NCBI GenBank assembly: GCA_031274385.1
Contig: JAISQH010000241.1
Location: 1-10,253, forward strand
Length of the DNA stretch: 10,253 bases
Direction: 5' to 3'
Source of the DNA: Planctomycetaceae bacterium
Lineage (GTDB): Bacteria > Planctomycetota > Planctomycetia > Pirellulales > Thermoguttaceae
The notes under the pieces are model-generated. The model saw only the letters and a program-made list of their open reading frames with translations, did no database searches and was not told where the DNA came from. Made by a program: the position numbers and the translations under genes. This document shows positions 6,201 through 10,253 of the stretch, piece by piece. Every line of letters begins with the position of its first letter. Position 1 is the stretch's first letter.

Positions 6201-6691
6201 TTCCAAAAATAGAAATCCGCGACAAGAACTTTTGAAATCTTACCGATTCCAAACATTTGAATAGAACAATAGTTAGAGCAATTCCCGATCTGCCGGAACA
6301 AGACAGGAACCAATACGGATTTTGATTTTCCGTTCAAAAACAAAGAAATCCCATCGAAATACTTCCGGCAAGAAAAAAATCTCAAAAATTTTTCAAAATA
6401 TTTTTCAAAAATTTTAAAATATTTCAAAAAATTTTCCAATCGTTCCTTTATTGGAGTTTACAATTAGATAAAGATAGGAAGGCAACCTTATTACTTCATA
6501 AAAGGAAAATAAAAAAAAAACAGAAAGAGAGGAAGTTAAAGAAAATGTTTTGATGTAACGGTCTCTTTTATTTTTTAATGTTTCGTACAAAGGCGCAAAG
6601 AACACGAAGGTTTTGATTCTAAACGGATCGATTTTCTTTGCGTCTTTTATGTCTTTATTCGCAACGAAAAATAAATAGACTTGTTCCGTTA
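6201..6691. other. AT-rich spacer without a convincing gene
   Basis: I see no reliable gene here. It contains long A/T runs (about 6371-6435), and CGCAAAGAA (6594-6602) facing its reverse complement TTCTTTGCG (6634-6642), the latter leading into a run of the CTTTGCGTCTTT type that recurs in intergenic DNA of many environmental bacteria. An 81-codon minus-strand frame (6194-6439) starts at TTG with AGGA 4 bases upstream and ends right at the terminator, but its first third is low-complexity F/K/Y from the A/T tract, so I do not call it a gene. The stretch looks like decayed mobile DNA. Confidence 0.5.
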
Positions 6692-6766
6692 TTGTCAACA
6701 GATTGAACAGATTGAACAGATTTTTATAAAAAACGAATCTGTAAAATCTGTTAAATCTGTTGACAA
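6692..6766. repeat. Long imperfect inverted repeat built of ACAGATT units
   Basis: The left arm (6692-6722) and right arm (6736-6766) are reverse complements at 28 of 31 positions around a 13-base AT loop. Each arm is itself periodic: left reads TTGTCAACAGATT, then GAACAGATT twice; right mirrors it. As RNA it would make a stable hairpin on either strand. It abuts the transposase remnant starting near 6784 and may be an end of a former element or a separate palindromic repeat. The TTG that opens the remnant's frame (6760) is inside the right arm, so it is not a natural start. Confidence 0.75.
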
Positions 6767-7053
6767 AATCATTCTACGGTAATGTGAACAGATCGCTTTC
6801 GGGCGAGACGGAGTTGGCGGAGATTATTTCCGCAAAGTTTCCCAACGAGCGGCTGATTGTTTGCTATAATCCGTTACCGGAAGAACGACGAAAAAATCAA
6901 CGTGAGGAATTGCTTGTTGCAACAGAAAAATTGCTGACTGATTTAGTGCAACGAATATTAAAACGTCACGATCGCGGGAAGCCTTATTCGGAAGTGGAGA
7001 TTGGAATTCGTGTTGGTAAAGTTAAGGACAAATTTCATGTTACGAAGCATGTT
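6760..7053 (+). pseudogene. IS1634/IS4-type transposase internal fragment
   Basis: About 98 codons on the plus strand resemble an internal piece of IS1634-family (IS4 superfamily, DDE) transposases: ELAEIISAKFPNERLIVCYN, then LPEERRKNQREELLVATEKL, and IGIRVGKVKDKFHVTKH. Known members carry PGERLVVCRNP, then a Lys/Arg-rich stretch leading to ELLAATE, and KVGKVI(N/D)KxKxAKHF in the same order. The likeness begins near residue 9 of the frame (about 6784) and stops near 7053, where the frame goes on only as antisense of the sulfatase. The N-terminus, most of the catalytic core and the C-terminus are missing, so it is a dead remnant. The family assignment is from memory of the motifs, not a search. 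Confidence 0.6.
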
Positions 7054-8629
7054 ATGGTTGGTACAAGATCAAGTCGGAATCATTTTTTTGCGGTGTTCCC
7101 GGAGTGGAACGTCCGTTTTCAAGAATCGTTTTGAGCCGGGCAAACATTGCCGCAACCGTTTCGGGTTTTTCTTCTGCGAGATTACTTTTTTCCGATGGAT
7201 CGTTCGCCATATCGTACAACTCACACGGCGGCGGATTTTTCCATTGCGGCGGTTTTTGTCCCGTATTGGCAGAAACAACCAACTTCAATGTCCCTTCCCG
7301 AATCGAAACACGGTTTTTCGGACTGAGATGAATCAGTTCCGTTCGTTTCGTTGCCGACTCTTTGCCAAGAAGAATCGGCAAAAAACTAATACTGTCCTCA
7401 GCGGCATTGTCAGGAAGTTGAAAATCAACAAGCCCGGCACATGTCGCCATGAAATCAACAAGACCAATCAAATGATTTGAAACAGAATCAGGCGGAACAG
7501 TCCCCGACCAACGTACAAAAAACGGCATTCGATGTCCGCCTTCATAAATATCGCCTTTGTATCCGCGATAAATGTAACTTGGAAAATGTCCTTTTTCTTC
7601 GTAATGGTGCGGTTTCAGATAAGTCGCAAAACCGTTGTCCACCGTGAAAATAACAAGCGTGTTCTCCTTCAAACCGTTCCGGTCAATCGCGTCGAGAATT
7701 CTTCCGACCGAATCGTCCACCTGCAAACTGTAATCACCATAAGCACCAATTGACGTTTTGCCCTGCCAATCGTGAGTCGGAACAAGCGGCGTGTGAGGAG
7801 CGTTGAGCGGCAAATAAACAAAAAACGGAATCTCGTACCGTTTCCCGCCGATTCCGTGTTCGCGGATATAAGCGATTGATTTTTCCGTTAAAGCCGGTAA
7901 CACATCAATCGGTTCAAATCTCTCGCCGGCAGGACCGGGACGCGGCGGGTCATTCTGTTTAATGGTTGACGGAATTTCCACAACATGATCGTTTTCAATA
8001 AACACGTAAGGAACCATGTCAAGCGAAGCAGGAATACCAAAATAATAATCGAACCCGCGAGAAATAGGACTATCCGCAATTGATTTGGTGTAATCAATTC
8101 GTTGCCATTCTGTTTCAAGAGCCGGATCGCCAAGCGGTTTGCCGTCCTGAGTTGCCCATGTCATGCCAAGATGCCATTTTCCAAACGCCGCCGTATCATA
8201 ACCCTTTTCTCTGAGCATTTGCGCAACAGTCAACCGCCCCGATTCCAACACCGGTAATCCGAAACCATTATTATTGTTAGCGGATTTTTTGTGATTCCGC
8301 ATCGGGTAACGCCCGGTCATTACAGCATAACGTGACGGTCCGCAAACCGAACAAGCAGCGTGAGCATCAGTAAAAATCATGCCTTGCCGACCAAGTGAAT
8401 CAAGATGGGGCGTTTTGATTTTGCTGTTGGCATTTAACAACGAAACGTCGCCGTATCCCATATCGTCAGCAAAAATAAACACAATATTCGGTCTATTGGG
8501 TTTATGGGCTCTATCGGGTCTCTCCGGCAAATTGTTGTCCTCAGCCGCCCCAAGAAAATCAAACGGCAAAAAAGTTACAAACCCCGTTAAAAAAAAGACA
8601 ACTAATAAAATTGTTCGAATATTGAACAT
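7052..8629 (-). CDS. Secreted type I (formylglycine) sulfatase
   Basis: Hydrolyses sulfate esters, probably on a sulfated polysaccharide, outside the cytoplasm. The 525-residue protein begins with a hydrophobic signal peptide (about 1-29). Family signatures follow: NIVFIFADDMGYGD (48-61) with metal ligands Asp55/Asp56, the CGPSR motif (96-100) in which Cys96 is the residue matured to formylglycine, TGRYP (105-109), FGKWHLG (149-155), LNAPHTPL (275-282) with His279, and FTVDNG (328-333) with metal ligands Asp331/Asn332. The ending GRSTPGTPQKND (about 12 residues before the C-terminus) is typical of planctomycete arylsulfatase-like proteins, so it is complete. The start is the ATG at 8629, preceded by AGGGAGA (8635-8641); a frame extension to TTG at 8650 was rejected. 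Activity needs a formylglycine-generating enzyme or anaerobic maturase, not encoded here. The substrate cannot be told. The kinase gene lies 84 bp upstream, probably in the same operon. Confidence 0.95.
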   Translation of the reverse strand: MFNIRTILLVVFFLTGFVTFLPFDFLGAAEDNNLPERPDRAHKPNRPNIVFIFADDMGYGDVSLLNANSKIKTPHLDSLGRQGMIFTDAHAACSVCGPSRYAVMTGRYPMRNHKKSANNNNGFGLPVLESGRLTVAQMLREKGYDTAAFGKWHLGMTWATQDGKPLGDPALETEWQRIDYTKSIADSPISRGFDYYFGIPASLDMVPYVFIENDHVVEIPSTIKQNDPPRPGPAGERFEPIDVLPALTEKSIAYIREHGIGGKRYEIPFFVYLPLNAPHTPLVPTHDWQGKTSIGAYGDYSLQVDDSVGRILDAIDRNGLKENTLVIFTVDNGFATYLKPHHYEEKGHFPSYIYRGYKGDIYEGGHRMPFFVRWSGTVPPDSVSNHLIGLVDFMATCAGLVDFQLPDNAAEDSISFLPILLGKESATKRTELIHLSPKNRVSIREGTLKLVVSANTGQKPPQWKNPPPCELYDMANDPSEKSNLAEEKPETVAAMFARLKTILENGRSTPGTPQKNDSDLILYQP

Positions 8630-8713
8630 GAAAAGTCTCCCTAAAAACAAAAAATTAAAACAACATGTTTACGGTTTCAAGATGTAAAGTGAAACGGCGA
8701 TTTATTGTTATTT

Positions 8714-9721
8714 TCATTGTAAAATGGGTTTGATCGTGTGGCAGCCGATTTTTTTCAATTCGGTTTGAAGCCGGATTAATGTTTCGTGATCGGGATAAGT
8801 CCCGACAATCGCTCCGCCGCTGCCGGCAAACTTTGCCGAACAACCATAAGATCGCGCTGTTTCAACCATTAAAATATGTTCCTTCGGCAATCGGCAAATA
8901 GAACGGCGAAGATCAAAGTTTTGATCAAGTAATCTGCCTAATTGTTCCGGCTTTTTATTGAACAACAATTCCCGCGCCTGACAGGTTAAATCGGCAAACG
9001 CTTGCATGGCATTGACCACCGCCGGTTCGCCCTGATCGTACCGAAATCGTAAATTGTTATGAAAAACCTCCGTCGGTTCGCCAAACTCCGTCGAATACGA
9101 AAGATAAAGCGGCGGAAGCAATGCAATGGGAAGTTCTTCATATTCGCCACAAATAAAGCCGTCGTCCGTTTTCATCGCGTCTTGAGCAAAATTCATATAA
9201 ACACAACCTTCATAAACCTGAGCAACACGGTCTTGAAGACCAGCCATGATGCCAAGCTGATCCCGTTCAATCGACAAAACCAACGAAGGCAAAGTCGGTT
9301 TCGGAATCACAATCCCGTAGAAATCCATCAATGCACGCAATGTCGCAACAACAATCGCACTGGAACCCGCCATACCAACCTGACGCGGAATAGTTGTTTC
9401 ATAACGGATCGAAAAATTCCGGTTGTGCAGCAACAAACCACGCTGAGTACAATATTCGGCAAAACCATGAATAGCCGCTTTAACAAGCCGAATCCCGCCA
9501 TAATAACCGTGCAACCGAACATCTTTCGTCAATTCGTGGATCGAACAAAAAAGACTTTCATCGTTTAGACTCGGAACAATTTCAAGCCGATCCCATTCGT
9601 ACAAAGTCACCTGAGCCCAAAAATTTTTGACGATCACCGCAATCGTTTTGCCATTGTAACCGTCAGACGGATTGCCGATCAACCCGGCACGGGCATAAGC
9701 TCGTCGTCGTATAATTTCCAT
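8714..9721 (-). CDS. GHMP sugar kinase, glucuronokinase-like
   Basis: ATP-dependent small-molecule kinase of the GHMP fold, 335 residues. Signatures: RAYARAGLIGNPSDGYNGKT (7-26) with NFWAQVTL (33-40) as the N-terminal substrate region, the glycine-rich ATP loop IPRQVGMAGSSAI (111-123), AGLQDRVAQVY (160-170) with likely catalytic Asp164, and C-terminal AKFAGSGGAIVG (296-307). RAYAR-GL-GNPSD, NFWA, the GYYGG run (72-76), IPRQ-G--GSSAI and AGLQDRVAQVYEG are the pattern I recall for plant glucuronokinase, which makes D-glucuronate 1-phosphate from D-glucuronate. Other sugars, such as those used by heptose or fucose kinases, are less likely but not excluded. The start is the ATG at 9721; a GAG about 17 bases upstream is too far to be a convincing ribosome site. 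The sulfatase gene follows 84 bp downstream, fitting joint use of sulfated uronic-acid polysaccharides. Annotation pipelines may call it only 'GHMP kinase'. Confidence 0.88.
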   Translation of the reverse strand: MEIIRRRAYARAGLIGNPSDGYNGKTIAVIVKNFWAQVTLYEWDRLEIVPSLNDESLFCSIHELTKDVRLHGYYGGIRLVKAAIHGFAEYCTQRGLLLHNRNFSIRYETTIPRQVGMAGSSAIVVATLRALMDFYGIVIPKPTLPSLVLSIERDQLGIMAGLQDRVAQVYEGCVYMNFAQDAMKTDDGFICGEYEELPIALLPPLYLSYSTEFGEPTEVFHNNLRFRYDQGEPAVVNAMQAFADLTCQARELLFNKKPEQLGRLLDQNFDLRRSICRLPKEHILMVETARSYGCSAKFAGSGGAIVGTYPDHETLIRLQTELKKIGCHTIKPILQ

Positions 9722-10035
9722 CGTGTCAAAAAAAACTCAACAATAAAATTGATAACAGAATGCAACAAAAATACCCGTTTAATTCTCCGCTTTCTTACAA
9801 CAAGCATCGTAACAAGCATAGTCTTTTTTTAGGAATTGATCAAGAGGAGTATGAGGAGCCTTGCCCGCAAAACCAAAATGCCGCGATTTCGCCGAAAACA
9901 TCAAAACGCCGCTTGAATTTTCAAATTTTCCTGTTAAAATGAGTCGATAGTTTGTCATTATTGAGAAAATTGCTAAGAAAAATTATTGCCCATCAACCCG
10001 TATTGCGCGTCGTTACAAATAAGGATTAAGATCGA
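9722..10035. other. Divergent intergenic region
   Basis: This gap separates the leftward kinase gene from the rightward gene at 10036, so it should hold promoters for both; none matched consensus well enough to call. A 60-codon plus-strand frame (9760-9942) has no ribosome site and no recognisable features. At 9850 an ATG directly after AGGAGT opens a 21-codon basic peptide, but the spacing is too short for efficient initiation. I see nothing else supported. Confidence 0.4.
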
Positions 10036-10253
10036 ATGAGTGACCAACCCGATCCTGCCAACAACCCTGTTGATATTAAACCGACTTCGGATATTTTTAT
10101 TGCGGTCTTTTTGTCGGCTCCCCAACATGAACCGATTTTAGTCGCAATTATCAATGCGGTCTTGACCGATAGCGGATGGGAGAAAATTGTTTCGGCAACG
10201 GTTTTGAACCCATTTAGCGGTGCAGATTATTCAGTGAGTAAGCGAATTGTTCT
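10036..10253 (+). CDS. Rpn/PD-(D/E)XK nuclease-family transposase-like protein, N-terminal part
   Basis: Seventy-two codons run from the ATG at 10036 off the right edge; AAGGA lies 10 bases upstream. The segment fits the N-terminus of the Rpn-type proteins annotated as 'PD-(D/E)XK nuclease family transposase': IKPTSDIFIAVFLSAPQHEP (residues 14-33) corresponds to the usual P-x-x-D-x-x-F-x-x-x-F element, ILVAIINAVL (34-43) to the L-x-x-x-L-N-A-V-L helix, and SATVLNPF (53-60) to the following strand, after which the nuclease core (D...E-x-Q) would come outside the window. Family members promote recA-independent recombination in E. coli and are usually mobile and multi-copy. The catalytic residues cannot be checked here. 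Confidence 0.75.
   Translation, partial: MSDQPDPANNPVDIKPTSDIFIAVFLSAPQHEPILVAIINAVLTDSGWEKIVSATVLNPFSGADYSVSKRIV

Noticed and set aside
6194..6439. 81-codon minus-strand frame ending at the hairpin upstream of encapsulin
   Set aside because: TTG start, first third is low-complexity from an A/T tract, and no recognisable motif. The AGGA 4 bases upstream keeps it from being excluded outright.
6414..6698. 94-codon minus-strand frame in the AT-rich spacer
   Set aside because: TTG start inside the inverted repeat, Phe/Lys/Tyr/Ser-rich, no ribosome site; looks like chance.
9850..9915. 21-codon basic peptide after AGGAGT
   Set aside because: The ATG follows the ribosome site with no spacing and the peptide matches nothing I know.

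Overview
The window looks like a chromosomal stretch from a member of the Planctomycetota or a relative. This rests on gene content: a secreted formylglycine-type sulfatase of the kind planctomycetes carry in large numbers, a family 2A encapsulin with its cysteine desulfurase, and abundant short palindromic repeats and transposase scraps. Non-coding DNA is clearly AT-rich. The phylum call is an inference, not proven from the sequence.

Layout: nearly all intact genes lie on the minus strand. From high to low coordinates they are a glucuronokinase-like GHMP sugar kinase (8714-9721), a secreted sulfatase (7052-8629), a repeat-filled AT-rich gap holding a transposase remnant (about 6200-7053), a family 2A encapsulin shell protein (5063-6010), a SufS-type cysteine desulfurase with an extra N-terminal segment (3393-4856), an acyl-CoA dehydrogenase (1394-3136), and a secreted Pro/Gln/His-rich protein with 24-residue repeats (396-902). 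Two partial genes sit at the edges: the N-terminus of an IS630-like transposase (1-159, minus) and the N-terminus of an Rpn/PD-(D/E)XK-type protein (10036-10253, plus).

The central system is the encapsulin/cysteine desulfurase pair. In characterised family 2A systems the desulfurase is packaged in the HK97-fold shell and the compartment is linked to sulfur storage or sulfur-stress responses. Here the shell gene comes first, with a strong Shine-Dalgarno, a plausible promoter and a very strong hairpin upstream that insulates it. The desulfurase follows 206 bp downstream and has about 83 residues before the SufS core, the expected place for a cargo-targeting region. The acyl-CoA dehydrogenase downstream is co-oriented but separated by heptamer repeats and may be unrelated.

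The kinase/sulfatase pair (84 bp apart, same strand) suggests use of sulfated, uronic-acid-containing polysaccharide: desulfation outside the cytoplasm, then phosphorylation of released glucuronate inside. The rest of the non-coding DNA is rich in structure: a ~124-bp element with near-perfect 29-30 bp terminal inverted repeats, two arrays of the same heptamer in opposite orientation on either side of the acyl-CoA dehydrogenase, and several long hairpins.
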